From MPNP01 sp965221445 (GTDB lineage Bacteria > Pseudomonadota > Alphaproteobacteria > Rhodobacterales > Rhodobacteraceae): a DNA stretch of 64,000 bases. This document shows positions 36,727-45,730 of the stretch, in pieces. The position numbers and the translations under genes were made by a program. The stretch covers positions 434,001 to 498,000 of the forward strand of contig CBDCSF010000013.1 in NCBI GenBank assembly GCA_965221445.1, in the 5' to 3' direction. How positions within the stretch are numbered: the stretch's first letter is position 1; the number at the start of each line of letters is the position of its first letter. The notes under the pieces were generated by a model. It made no database searches and was not told the origin of the DNA. It was given only the letters and a program-made list of their open reading frames with translations.

Positions 36727-37548
36727 TTACCCTCCATAGATTTCCGGAACAAAGGTTTGATAGTCCATAGGTGGCCTGATATAACCTTTCGGTTCAGTTC
36801 TTTTCGGTAGCTTAATGGCTTTGGGGGTAAGGTCTTCATAGGGAATCAAGGACAAAAAATGATGTATGCAGTTCAACCTGGCATGCTTCTTGATATCCGC
36901 ATTGACAACATACCAGGGTGATTGCTTTGTATCCGTATGTGCAAGCATGACATCCTTGGCTCTTGAATACTCCTCCCATTTGGTTCTAGACTCCAAGTCC
37001 ATGGGGGACAATTTCCACCTTTTGTGGGGCTCTTTTAAGCGACTTTGAAATCTCTTCTCCTGTTCCTCATCAGATATTGAAAACCAATATTTGATCAGGA
37101 TGATTCCTGACCTGATCAACATCCGTTCGAATTCTGGACATGAACGCAGGAATTCCTGATATTCCTCATTCGTACAAAAATTCATTACCTTTTCCACACC
37201 GGCCCTGTTGTACCAACTACGATCAAAAAGAACGATCTCACCAGCTGCGGGGAAATAATCACAATACCTTTGGAAATACCATTGGGTTTTTTCCCTTTCG
37301 GTGGGAACTGGTAAAGCAACAACACGTGCCCTGCGAGGATTGAGATGCTGGGTAATTCGCTTTATGACTCCACCCTTGCCGGCAGCATCCCTGCCCTCAA
37401 ATATCACGACAATCTTGAGCTTCTTGAATTTTACCCATTCGCTAAGCTTTATCAGTTCCAACTGGAGTCGATATAACTCGCTTTCATATTTGGCATTTGA
37501 AATTTTTTTTTGCTTTTTATTATTTGAATTGACTGTAAAGTTTTCCAT
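36727..37548 (-). CDS. ppk2: Polyphosphate kinase 2
   Basis: A 273-residue single-domain PPK2 that transfers phosphate between polyphosphate and nucleoside diphosphates. Walker A is EGRDAAGKGGVIKR (51-64), Walker B/lid region IVLFDRSWYNRAGVEKVM (105-122), and RRARVVALPVPTEREKTQWYFQRY is the usual connecting segment. The KRWKLSPMDLESRTKWEEY block is typical of PPK2 class I, which favours GTP or ATP synthesis from polyphosphate. It runs toward the tRNA-Gln gene. Confidence 0.93.
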   Translation of the reverse strand: MENFTVNSNNKKQKKISNAKYESELYRLQLELIKLSEWVKFKKLKIVVIFEGRDAAGKGGVIKRITQHLNPRRARVVALPVPTEREKTQWYFQRYCDYFPAAGEIVLFDRSWYNRAGVEKVMNFCTNEEYQEFLRSCPEFERMLIRSGIILIKYWFSISDEEQEKRFQSRLKEPHKRWKLSPMDLESRTKWEEYSRAKDVMLAHTDTKQSPWYVVNADIKKHARLNCIHHFLSLIPYEDLTPKAIKLPKRTEPKGYIRPPMDYQTFVPEIYGG

Positions 37549-37724
37549 AGCAGTGCTCCTCCAACCCCGTTTAAGGCAAACAACGGTTCACATTTTACGA
37601 AAAAAATACGTAATTGTCTTTTCCTTTCTGATTTTTCTGGATCCAAGTATCCATTGTGATGTGTATGCTGTTATGGCAATTGGTTGTCGGAGAATGGAGT
37701 AATGACCTCTGACTGGCGGTTGGA

Positions 37725-38117
37725 TCACTTTACCGCCAATACTTCAATTTCAACCTTGAATTCAGGTTTTGAAAATCCTGACACTATTAGAAGTGTAGAA
37801 GTAGGAGGAGCCTTAAGATTCCGTATCCACCTGTCCCTGATTTTCATATATGGTTGAAGAAACTTTCGTTTGGAGACGTAGGCAGTGATTTTCACAACAT
37901 CTGATTTCTTCATACCGCCATCGCTGAGTATTGCTTCAATATTGGCAAAACAATATTCAGTTTGACCTTCTATTGATTTAGGGATTACACCATCCTTGGT
38001 AATACCTAACTGGCCAGAAACCAAAAGCTGTGCAGTCGACCCACTTATCCACAATCCATGTGAGTAATCAGCAAACGGGTTAATTATGCTGTTAGGATTA
38101 ATGCAACTTTTTTCCAT
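37725..38117 (-). CDS. RidA/YjgF-family protein lacking the RidA arginine
   Basis: A 130-residue trimeric chorismate-mutase-like fold of the RidA/YjgF/YER057c family. The core reads LLVSGQLGITKDG, QTEYCFANIEAILSDGGM and DVVKITAYVS. Where RidA deaminases have a PAR(S/T) segment with the catalytic Arg, this protein has KAPPTSTLLIVSGF, so the Arg appears replaced by Thr. Members without it usually belong to other Rid subfamilies found in catabolic clusters and may not hydrolyse imines. It is paired with the hydratase gene 22 bases upstream and divergent from the importer operon. Confidence 0.85.
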   Translation of the reverse strand: MEKSCINPNSIINPFADYSHGLWISGSTAQLLVSGQLGITKDGVIPKSIEGQTEYCFANIEAILSDGGMKKSDVVKITAYVSKRKFLQPYMKIRDRWIRNLKAPPTSTLLIVSGFSKPEFKVEIEVLAVK

Positions 38118-38139
38118 TGGAAACTCCTTTTCTTAAATT

Positions 38140-38937
38140 TCAAACCATTTCTACTTCTATTGAACCAATTGAGCCCCATTCAGCCTTGATTTTTGAACCT
38201 TTCTCCACAGGAATGGGTTTTATGGGTGACCCAGTCATAACAAGATCGTTACTGCCCAAATGATCCCCGTTCTTTCCTAATCTGTTCAAGCGGCGATTCA
38301 GCCAAAGAACAGAATTGACAGGGTTTCCCAAGACATCAGATACTTTGGCTTTAAGTTCCAAATCATCAACTTTCAGGTGAACTTCAGTATTCACAAAATC
38401 AAATTTTTCAGGTGCAAGGCCAGGTTCCGATAACAATATCCTTGAAGCTCCAACATTGTCCGCAACCACATTGGTAATTCCCGAATTCAACCCAACTCTA
38501 CTTTCAACAAATTCAAGTGCCAAGTAAATTCTGTTAAATTGGTTCCATACATCCTGTACGCTAACCTCGTAACCATTAAACCCGCCAGACACCTCAAAGC
38601 AAATTTCTGGTTCAACCAGCAGTGTTGCTGTTCCAAGAACAGGTATTTGATTTTGATTTACCAATTTCATGCTCTTGGTTAAAAAACCGAACTCTGGTTC
38701 ATTAATTCCCAGTTCGCGTTGGACTATCTTGGAAGTGAAACCTACCTTGTATCCCAATTTCTTGTCTCCATCCTCAAGATAGAGATCAAAGATTTTCCTC
38801 CTGATCGATTCACTGTCGGCCAGATTAATCTTAACCTTGTTCCCAGGTGGAGATATTTTGGAACTCTTCAATATGCCATTGGTATAGATCTCCTCTGCAA
38901 TAAACTGATGAGAATCATTTGTTAGAAAGGGAATCAT
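38140..38937 (-). CDS. 2-keto-4-pentenoate hydratase / fumarylacetoacetase-fold enzyme
   Basis: A 265-residue MhpD-like member of the FAH superfamily. Visible features are KLGYKVGFTSK (about residue 57), a metal-ligand VEPEICFEV segment, ALEFVESRVGLNS and VADNVGASRILLSEPG, then NPVNSVLWLNRRL. Relatives hydrate 2-hydroxypenta-2,4-dienoates or decarboxylate oxo-crotonates in aromatic and heterocyclic ring degradation. It is transcribed before the RidA-like gene and faces the importer operon, so the two strands share a regulatory region at 38938-39138. Confidence 0.85.
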   Translation of the reverse strand: MIPFLTNDSHQFIAEEIYTNGILKSSKISPPGNKVKINLADSESIRRKIFDLYLEDGDKKLGYKVGFTSKIVQRELGINEPEFGFLTKSMKLVNQNQIPVLGTATLLVEPEICFEVSGGFNGYEVSVQDVWNQFNRIYLALEFVESRVGLNSGITNVVADNVGASRILLSEPGLAPEKFDFVNTEVHLKVDDLELKAKVSDVLGNPVNSVLWLNRRLNRLGKNGDHLGSNDLVMTGSPIKPIPVEKGSKIKAEWGSIGSIEVEMV

Positions 38938-39138
38938 GGATGGTCTCCAATTTCATCATTAATCATTTTGCACGAACCTAGTAACTCTGATTCATATAAC
39001 TGGAGGCTTAGTTTATATTGGTATTTTTTCCTGAATAGGTATTTTTTAATTGCAAGTTTCAGTAAACAATTACAAAATTAGTGGGAATTCAAAGTAATTT
39101 TGAACTCATATTACCAATATCCAATTAAGGAAAATTCG

Positions 39139-40128
39139 ATGCGATATTTGCGTACTCTAATAATTATCTTACCTTTTATTGTCTCTTCTGTTCATTCTGC
39201 GGAACTGGAAAAAGTTTCTTTTGGTACCAACTGGCTTGCCCAAGCCGAGCACGGTGGCTTCTACCAATCTGTTGCTGATGGTACCTATGAGGAATGCGGA
39301 TTGGACGTGACCATTGTACCTGGTGGTCCACAAGTTAATAATCGCGCCCTGATGCTCGCAGGAAAAATTCAGTTCCACATGGGTGGAGACCTGATCATGG
39401 CCTTCAATTCAGTTGAGCAAGGAATTCCAGTGGTATCTGTGGCTGCTATTTTCCAAAAGCATCCACAAGTTATTCTTGCCCATCCTGGAAAAGCTGCAAC
39501 CTTCGAGGATCTTAAAAATTTAACACTTTTGATCGGTGATAACGGCTTCAGGTCCTATTATCCCTGGATGAAAGCTCAATTTGGCTTCACCGATGAACAA
39601 CGTATCCCATACACTTTTAATCCCGCTCCATTTCTGGCAGATGAAAACAAGGGGATGCAAGGATATTTGTCCTCTGAACCTTATGTTGTAGAAAAGGAAG
39701 GTGGATTTGCACCTGACGTATTTTTGATTGCCGATGCAGGATATTCAACGTATGCAACTACGATTGAAACTATGGCTGATACAATCGCGAACAAGCCTGA
39801 AGTTGTTCAGTGCTTTGTTGATGGTTCAATTATAGGATGGTATAACTACCTCTATAACGATCGTTCAGCGGCAGATGAGTTGATCAAGGCTGATAATCCG
39901 GAAATGACCGATGACAAGATTGCCTATGCTGTAGGCAAGATGCTGGAACGAGGAATAGTTGATTCTGGGGATGCCCTAGAGATGGGGATAGGCGCTTTAA
40001 CCGATGAGAAAGCAGAAGATTTTTTCAATAAAATGGTTGAAGCTGGTGTTCTATCTGCGGACATAGAATTCAATAAGGCCTACAATACTCAGTTTGTCAA
40101 TCAAGGCGTTGGTAAAGACCTCAAATAG
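39139..40128 (+). CDS. NMT1/ThiY-like ABC transporter substrate-binding protein
   Basis: A 329-residue periplasmic protein with signal peptide MRYLRTLIIILPFIVSSVHS. The mature start FGTNWLAQAEHGGFYQ and PGGPQVNNRALMLAGKIQFHMGGD are typical of NMT1/THI5-like proteins, which bind pyrimidine-type or other small ring ligands. Start at 39139 rests on AAGGA 7 bases upstream and the fit of the signal peptide; a start at 39100 would add 13 residues before it. First gene of an eight-gene catabolic run. Confidence 0.9.
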   Translation: MRYLRTLIIILPFIVSSVHSAELEKVSFGTNWLAQAEHGGFYQSVADGTYEECGLDVTIVPGGPQVNNRALMLAGKIQFHMGGDLIMAFNSVEQGIPVVSVAAIFQKHPQVILAHPGKAATFEDLKNLTLLIGDNGFRSYYPWMKAQFGFTDEQRIPYTFNPAPFLADENKGMQGYLSSEPYVVEKEGGFAPDVFLIADAGYSTYATTIETMADTIANKPEVVQCFVDGSIIGWYNYLYNDRSAADELIKADNPEMTDDKIAYAVGKMLERGIVDSGDALEMGIGALTDEKAEDFFNKMVEAGVLSADIEFNKAYNTQFVNQGVGKDLK

Positions 40129-40146
40129 TCTTTTCAATATTTTGGT

Positions 40147-40172
40147 GAAAGGGTATGAATTCATACCCTTTC
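40147..40172 (+). terminator. 26-bp perfect palindrome after the substrate-binding gene
   Basis: GAAAGGGTATGAA followed directly by its exact complement lies between the binding-protein gene and the ATPase gene. The right arm runs through CCCTTTCG, with only a short T tract. Such hairpins commonly give partial termination or protect the 3' end of the binding-protein message, giving more binding protein than transporter. Confidence 0.65.
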
Positions 40173-40202
40173 GTGGACTATTAACATCACAAGTGAAATA
40201 AA

Positions 40203-40967
40203 TTGAATAACAGTTCAAGACCCCTCCTTCTGGAATTGAAGAAGGTGGGGAAGACATTCTCTGAAGATATCGTAGCCCTTAAAGATATGGATTTGAGAAT
40301 CCATTCCGGTGATTTTATAAGCCTGTTGGGACCCTCTGGCTGTGGCAAATCTACTGCACTAAGAATTATTGCCGGTTTAACCACGCCAACATTGGGTAAA
40401 GTCGACTGGAAAGTAAATCATGGTAGTGGTTCCATTGGAGTCGTTTTTCAAGAAGCTACTCTGATGCCTTGGGCTACGGTTGAAAAAAATGTTTGGCTTC
40501 CCTTTCGTCTCCAGAACAGATCGTTCAGGGAGAAACAGGATGAAATTGAACATAGCCTGGAATTGGTAGGCTTAAAGGAATTTTCCAAAAGTTACCCCCG
40601 GGAACTTTCTGGTGGTATGAAAATGAGGGTTTCTATTGCCAGGGCACTTGTGACAGATCCCAAGGTTATTTTAATGGATGAGCCCTTCGCTGCACTTGAT
40701 GAAATAACCAGATTTAAGTTAAACAATGATTTACTGGCCCTTCGTGAAACGATTGGCTGCACCATAATTTTTGTTACCCATTCGGTCTTTGAAAGTGTCT
40801 TTTTATCAGATCGAATAGCTGTCATGGCAGCACGGCCAGGTCGTGTAATTCAGGAGCTGGCCGTTGATGAACCCTATCCTAGAGGTGAAAATTTTCGAAC
40901 TTCTACAAGTTACAGCATTACTTGTCGAAAAACCTCCGAAGCACTTAAGTTATCTATGGAAAACTAA
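40203..40967 (+). CDS. ABC transporter ATPase (NMT1-linked, TauB/SsuB-like)
   Basis: A 254-residue nucleotide-binding subunit: Walker A LGPSGCGKSTALR (about 42-54), Q-loop VVFQEATLMPW, signature LSGGMKMRVSIARAL, Walker B VILMDEPFAALDE and switch His in VTHSV. The start is a TTG at 40203. It ends directly at the permease ATG. The signature LSGGM is usual in the nitrate/taurine/sulphonate group. Confidence 0.92.
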   Translation: MNNSSRPLLLELKKVGKTFSEDIVALKDMDLRIHSGDFISLLGPSGCGKSTALRIIAGLTTPTLGKVDWKVNHGSGSIGVVFQEATLMPWATVEKNVWLPFRLQNRSFREKQDEIEHSLELVGLKEFSKSYPRELSGGMKMRVSIARALVTDPKVILMDEPFAALDEITRFKLNNDLLALRETIGCTIIFVTHSVFESVFLSDRIAVMAARPGRVIQELAVDEPYPRGENFRTSTSYSITCRKTSEALKLSMEN

Positions 40968-41861
40968 ATGGCAGACACCGATTCCCAAATTGATTCCTTC
41001 AACCAGTCAATTGATACAAATTCACCCACTACCAAGATAATTGACAAGAATGAATTACAGAAAAGGAAAAAAGAAAGGGCTGAAAAAATTGGCAAGTGGG
41101 TTATGCCATTTATCGTTTTTGTCATAACTGTCTGGTTTTGGGATTATATAGTAACCTCAAACGATATCCCCCACTACATTCTGCCAGGGCCTGGTATGGT
41201 TGTTACTACACTTTTCCAGGATTTGGGTATTTTGTTAAGTGCCTTAAAAATCACACTCCAAATTACTCTCATGGCATTGGCTGTAGCTGTAATTGGGGGT
41301 GTTGGACTGGCTATCCTGTTTACCCAATCAAAATTTGTTGAAATTTCCTTTTTCCCTTATGCGGTAATTCTTCAGGTTACTCCCATAATTTCCATTGCTC
41401 CGTTAATTTTCATTTATGTTGACAATAGAACGGTAGGACTTCTCCTTTGTGCCTGGATCGTTGCCTTCTTTCCTGTTTTGTCGAATACCACCCTTGGTCT
41501 GAATTCGGTTGATCACAATCTCAAAGACCTTTTTAAGATCTATGAAGCCAACAGGTGGCAGAAGTTACTGCATCTGCAATTGCCCTCTGCCCTGCCCTAT
41601 TTTCTGGGTGGGCTTAGAATAGCTGGTGGACTGGCCTTGATTGGTGCAGTTGTAGCAGAATACGTAGCGGGTACAGGAGGGATTGGTTCTGGCTTGGCAT
41701 ATACCATTTTGGAAGCAGGATACAGGCTAAATATTCCAAGAATGTTTGCTGCCTTGCTTTTAATTGCGGGTACAGGAGTTCTCATCTTTGTGCTTCTTTC
41801 TTTCCTGTCCCATATTTTATTACATAAATGGCATGAGAGTGCGCTTGAGAAGGAAACCTAG
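40968..41861 (+). CDS. ABC transporter permease (NMT1-linked)
   Basis: A 297-residue permease with about six hydrophobic segments after a long polar N terminus (residues 1-45, Lys/Glu rich). The EAA loop is IYEANRWQKLLHLQLPSALPYFLGGLR, the site that docks to the ATPase. It belongs with the SsuC/TauC group. The stop overlaps the next gene's GTG by one base (TAGTG), so translation is probably coupled to the deaminase, which strongly ties transporter and enzyme to one substrate. Confidence 0.9.
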   Translation: MADTDSQIDSFNQSIDTNSPTTKIIDKNELQKRKKERAEKIGKWVMPFIVFVITVWFWDYIVTSNDIPHYILPGPGMVVTTLFQDLGILLSALKITLQITLMALAVAVIGGVGLAILFTQSKFVEISFFPYAVILQVTPIISIAPLIFIYVDNRTVGLLLCAWIVAFFPVLSNTTLGLNSVDHNLKDLFKIYEANRWQKLLHLQLPSALPYFLGGLRIAGGLALIGAVVAEYVAGTGGIGSGLAYTILEAGYRLNIPRMFAALLLIAGTGVLIFVLLSFLSHILLHKWHESALEKET

Positions 41862-43129
41862 TGGATTTTTTAAAACTCCCAGAGGAAGGTAACTGGACAC
41901 TCAATAATGTTGGATTGCCAGAATTTTTACCTGATGGGCAGTTAATTTTTAAGAAAGGCTCACTCTCGATTAGTAACGGGATTATCTGTTCTGAAGCCAC
42001 AACTACGTCAATTGATGGCCAGGCAGGAATAGTGTTCCCACTGTTTGTAGACATGCACACTCATCTTGATAAGGGACATATTTGGCCACGGTCTCCAAAT
42101 CCAAATGGTACTTTTGAAGGAGCACTTAACACCGTTTTTGAAGATAGAAGAGAGAATTGGAATTCTGAAGATATCAGGAAACGAATGGATTTTGCACTGA
42201 GATGCGCTTATGCTCATGGAACAAGGGCAATAAGGACTCATCTGGATTCCGCCTCACCCCAACATAAAATTTCCTGGCCGGTTTACCGTGAGGTTAGAGA
42301 GGAATGGAGCAATCGTATTGAACTGCAGGCAGTTACCATTCTTGGAATAGAGATGGTTTCAGATGATCCATCTTTTTTGGAAATAGCTGATATGGCTTCT
42401 TCCTGCAATGGATTGCTGGGTTGTGTAACTTATCCCTGCACCGATCTGGTCGAAAGATTAGAAACTTTTTTTCGAATTGCCCAAGAAAGACAAATGGCTG
42501 TGGATTTTCATACTGATGAAACCAAGGAAATTTCCTCCAATTCATTAAAGGCAATAGCACGTGTTATTTTGGAAACGGGATTTGATGCCCCGGTAACCGT
42601 CGGGCATTGCTGCTCCCTTTCCCAGCAGAACAATGATGAAGTCCAGGAAACTTTAAATCTCGTATCAGAGGCTGGAATCAATGTAGTTTCTCTCCCCTTG
42701 TGTAATATGTATCTTCAGGATAGGAAATCTGGTACTACACCAAGATGGCGAGGAGTAACGTTGGTACATGAAATGATACAGAAGGGAATCAATGTTAGTT
42801 TTGCATCCGACAATACAAGAGATCCGTTTTATGCTTACGGGGATTTGGACATGGTTGAGGTCATGAGGGAGGCTACCAGGATTTGTCACCTTGACCATTC
42901 TCATTTTCCATGGTTTTATTCCTTTAATGAAACACCAGCAAGGGTTTGTGGATTTGAAACCATGCAATTGGAAGTTGGCTGCCCTGCAGATTTTATCCTG
43001 TTCAAAGCAAGAAATTTAAGCGAGTTTTTTTCACGACCCCAAATGGACCGAGTTGTTGTACGAAAAGGTAATCAAATTGATCGTACATTACCTGATTATT
43101 CTGAACTGGATTTCCTTATGGAGGTTTAA
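41861..43129 (+). CDS. CodA-like cytosine-deaminase-family amidohydrolase
   Basis: A 422-residue TIM-barrel metallohydrolase. Metal ligands: HTH (His66, His68) in FVDMHTHLDKGHIW, a third His plus catalytic Glu in VDFHTDE, His in TVGHCCSLS and Asp in FASDNTRDPFYAYG. This HxH/HxDE/SDN layout is that of CodA-type cytosine/creatinine/isoguanine deaminases. The wording differs from true CodA, so the substrate is probably another N-heterocycle or cyclic amide. GTG start coupled to the permease; the stop overlaps the next ATG (TAATG). Confidence 0.85.
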   Translation: MDFLKLPEEGNWTLNNVGLPEFLPDGQLIFKKGSLSISNGIICSEATTTSIDGQAGIVFPLFVDMHTHLDKGHIWPRSPNPNGTFEGALNTVFEDRRENWNSEDIRKRMDFALRCAYAHGTRAIRTHLDSASPQHKISWPVYREVREEWSNRIELQAVTILGIEMVSDDPSFLEIADMASSCNGLLGCVTYPCTDLVERLETFFRIAQERQMAVDFHTDETKEISSNSLKAIARVILETGFDAPVTVGHCCSLSQQNNDEVQETLNLVSEAGINVVSLPLCNMYLQDRKSGTTPRWRGVTLVHEMIQKGINVSFASDNTRDPFYAYGDLDMVEVMREATRICHLDHSHFPWFYSFNETPARVCGFETMQLEVGCPADFILFKARNLSEFFSRPQMDRVVVRKGNQIDRTLPDYSELDFLMEV

Positions 43130-44526
43130 TGAACAAGAACTTACAAGCTGCCAAAGATGAATTGATTCAGTTTGAATTGATTGAATCCGGATCTGCCTTA
43201 TCTGCCAAGAGTAGGGATTTCTTTTGGTATTCCCCTGTGTTAAAAGACAGGCTTGATCATATCGTTGCTGATTTTTCGGTCTCACCCAAGAACCAGGATG
43301 AGGTCATACAGATCCTTAAAGTTTGCTATAAATATAATATCCCGATCACTGTCAGAGGATCGGGAACGGGCAATTACGGGCAGGCAATGCCTTTGGCAGG
43401 CGGATGTGTAATCCATATGAACCAGATGACAAGGGTAAAGGAGATACACCCGGGAAGGGTCATCGTAGAGCCTGGCTGCTTACTCAAGGATTTGGACTTT
43501 GCCTGTAAAGAGGACTCCAGCCAGGAAATCAGAATGTTTTCTTCAACCTGGGCAACAGCTTCTATTGGTGGTTTTATAGCTGGTGGATCTGGAGGTGTAG
43601 GGTCCTGTAAATGGGGCCAACTCAGGGATATCGGAAACATAATCCGTATTCGAGTGGTAACCATGGAGGAAAATCCCAGGGTTTTGGATTTTACCGGCGA
43701 AGAGATTCCAAGAGTTTCCCATGCCTATGGAACCAATGGTGTCATAACCGAACTGGAAATGCCTTTAGCGCCCGCCTATGAATGGGTTGGTCTTTTCCTT
43801 GCTTTCAGCGATTTCATGGAATCGGTCAGATTCTCTGCCGACCTTGCCGATCAGGATGGCATTCTGATCAAACTGGCTACTCCCTGCGAAGCACCAATTC
43901 CTCATAGATATTTCCCCCGTATCAAACCATATATTACAGAAGACACCAATTTGGTGGCAATTATGGTTGCCCCCCACGCCATGGATGCTTTTTTAACCTT
44001 CACCGCGCGAAATAAAAATGCCGAAATCATATACAGATCCGATAATAACGATTGGCCTCGCAATCCTGGGCCTGTTTTCGAATATGCATGGAATCACACA
44101 ACCTTGAGGGCCCTGAGAATAGATCCCACGATTACCTATCTACAGGTTCGTTATGGATACCCAAATCATTTCGAATTGATTTCCAAAGTCAGGAAGGAGT
44201 TTGGCGAGGAAGTACTTCAACATTTGGAAGTCATTCGGGAAAACGGCAAGGTCATGTACGCGGGATTACCAATCGTTCAATTCACTACTGAAGAGAGACT
44301 GGATGAAATTGTCAGGATTCATGAGGAAATGGGATGCATGATCTTCAATCCACACCGATACACACTTGAGGAGGGTGGCAGGCAAACAGTCGATACAAGA
44401 CAGTTGGATTTTAAAAGGGAAGCCGACCCCAAGGGGCTCCTTAATCCTGGAAAAATGATTGCTTGGGATAACCCTGATTGGAAATACGAAAAAATGTATT
44501 CCTATCCTGATATTCAAAGAGCTTGA
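43129..44526 (+). CDS. FAD-linked oxidase (VAO/GlcD family)
   Basis: A 465-residue flavoprotein. The PP-loop FAD domain carries TVRGSGTGNYGQAMPLAGGC and RVIVEPGCLLKDLD; ASIGGFIAGGSGGVGSCKWG holds the FAD pyrophosphate, and AYGTNGVITELEMPLAP closes the domain. The C-terminal half is the substrate cap, ending with DPKGLLNPGKMI, as in GlcD and p-cresol-type oxidases. No signal peptide, so it acts in the cytoplasm. Position after the deaminase suggests oxidation of the hydrolysed product. Confidence 0.87.
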   Translation: MNKNLQAAKDELIQFELIESGSALSAKSRDFFWYSPVLKDRLDHIVADFSVSPKNQDEVIQILKVCYKYNIPITVRGSGTGNYGQAMPLAGGCVIHMNQMTRVKEIHPGRVIVEPGCLLKDLDFACKEDSSQEIRMFSSTWATASIGGFIAGGSGGVGSCKWGQLRDIGNIIRIRVVTMEENPRVLDFTGEEIPRVSHAYGTNGVITELEMPLAPAYEWVGLFLAFSDFMESVRFSADLADQDGILIKLATPCEAPIPHRYFPRIKPYITEDTNLVAIMVAPHAMDAFLTFTARNKNAEIIYRSDNNDWPRNPGPVFEYAWNHTTLRALRIDPTITYLQVRYGYPNHFELISKVRKEFGEEVLQHLEVIRENGKVMYAGLPIVQFTTEERLDEIVRIHEEMGCMIFNPHRYTLEEGGRQTVDTRQLDFKREADPKGLLNPGKMIAWDNPDWKYEKMYSYPDIQRA

Positions 44527-44527
44527 G

Positions 44528-45106
44528 ATGAAGGCCTTGGTTCTATTTGCTCATCCTGTACCGGAAAGTTTTTCAGCCTCATTGCATGCAGCTGTACTTG
44601 AGGAGCTCAATCAAAAGGGCTGGGAAGTTGATGATCTTGATTTGTATAAGGAAGGTTTTGACCCCATCCTTTCAGAGACTGAGCGAAGAAAATACCACGA
44701 TGAACCTGAAAATATCATACCGGTACAATCCTATGTAGAGAGATTGCAAAGGGCTGAAGCACTTTTTTTGGTTTTTCCTGTTTGGATTTTCGGATTTCCT
44801 GCCATCCTGAAAGGTTTCTTTGATCGTGTATGTGTCCCTGGTGTTGCTTTTAATATTGAAGGTGGCAAGCTTTCACCAAACCTTAGAAACATTGATACCC
44901 TGGTAGCCGTTACTACATATGGGGGAACAAGGCTTAGAGCATGGCTTGCCGGAGACCCACCGAGAAAAGTAGTGACCCGGTCGGTCAAATTCTATTGCCA
45001 GCCAGATACACTCAAATATCTAGCCCTCTATGATATGAATACAGCAGATCAGACCAAAAGGTCCAATTTTCTTTCAACAGTCCGAAACGAAATAAAGAAT
45101 CTCTGA
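44528..45106 (+). CDS. Flavodoxin-fold NAD(P)H oxidoreductase, first copy
   Basis: A 192-residue NQO/MdaB-like protein, MKALVLFAHPVPESFSASLH at the start, DDLDLYKEGFDP, then FPVWIFGFPAILKGFFDRV, which binds FMN or FAD, and TYGGTRLRAWLAGDPPR. I begin at the ATG at 44528, three bases after the oxidase stop, rather than at 44459. Such enzymes reduce quinones or reactivate flavins. Paired with a second copy downstream of similar pattern, so tandem duplication with divergence is likely. Confidence 0.88.
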   Translation: MKALVLFAHPVPESFSASLHAAVLEELNQKGWEVDDLDLYKEGFDPILSETERRKYHDEPENIIPVQSYVERLQRAEALFLVFPVWIFGFPAILKGFFDRVCVPGVAFNIEGGKLSPNLRNIDTLVAVTTYGGTRLRAWLAGDPPRKVVTRSVKFYCQPDTLKYLALYDMNTADQTKRSNFLSTVRNEIKNL

Positions 45107-45699
45107 TGAAGGCTTTGGTCGTTTATTGCCACCCAAATCCAACCAGTTTTACCAGTGCTGTAAAAGATCAAATCATGCAAGTTCTTGAAGAGACTTGCTT
45201 TGAGACACGCTTGACTGACTTGTATGGGGAAAAATTCAACCCGATAATCAATAAGGAAGAATTGGAGTCATACCTTGATACCGCGTTCAACCAAAAGGGG
45301 TTGGAAATCCACATAGAAAATATATTGTGGTGTGATACCCTCATTTTCGTATACCCAACATGGTGGTATGGTTTACCAGCCATGTTGAAGGGATGGTTGG
45401 ACAGATGCTTTCTTCCCGGGGTTGCCTTTCACATGCCGGATGGAGAAGGAAAAATAAAGCCTGGCCTAAAACATATCAAAAGGCTTGGGCTGTTCACCAC
45501 TGCAGGTGCAACCCCCTTGGTCACCTTTCTTATGGGAGCACCAGGGAAACGGACAATATTGCGTGCTGTTAAACATCTTTGTAAATGGCCGATAAAAACG
45601 GTATTTCTTGCCCATTATTTAATGGATACCTCCACTCCAAAAAGTAGAACCCTTCATCTGAAACGTGTTCGCAGTAAAATGGAGAATTTCCTCTCTTAA
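45106..45699 (+). CDS. Flavodoxin-fold NAD(P)H oxidoreductase, second copy
   Basis: A 197-residue homologue of the preceding protein: MKALVVYCHPNPTSFTSAVK, LTDLYGEKFNPIINKEEL, YPTWWYGLPAMLKGWLDRCF and TTAGATPLVTFLMGAPGKR. The ATG overlaps the preceding stop (TGATGA), so the two are translationally coupled and might form a heterodimer or act on successive intermediates (inference). The classic tryptophan-rich WWYGLP loop is closer to NQO-type proteins than the first copy's. Confidence 0.88.
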   Translation: MKALVVYCHPNPTSFTSAVKDQIMQVLEETCFETRLTDLYGEKFNPIINKEELESYLDTAFNQKGLEIHIENILWCDTLIFVYPTWWYGLPAMLKGWLDRCFLPGVAFHMPDGEGKIKPGLKHIKRLGLFTTAGATPLVTFLMGAPGKRTILRAVKHLCKWPIKTVFLAHYLMDTSTPKSRTLHLKRVRSKMENFLS

Positions 45700-45730
45700 C
45701 CAAAATAAATTATGCTATGGAGAATAAATC

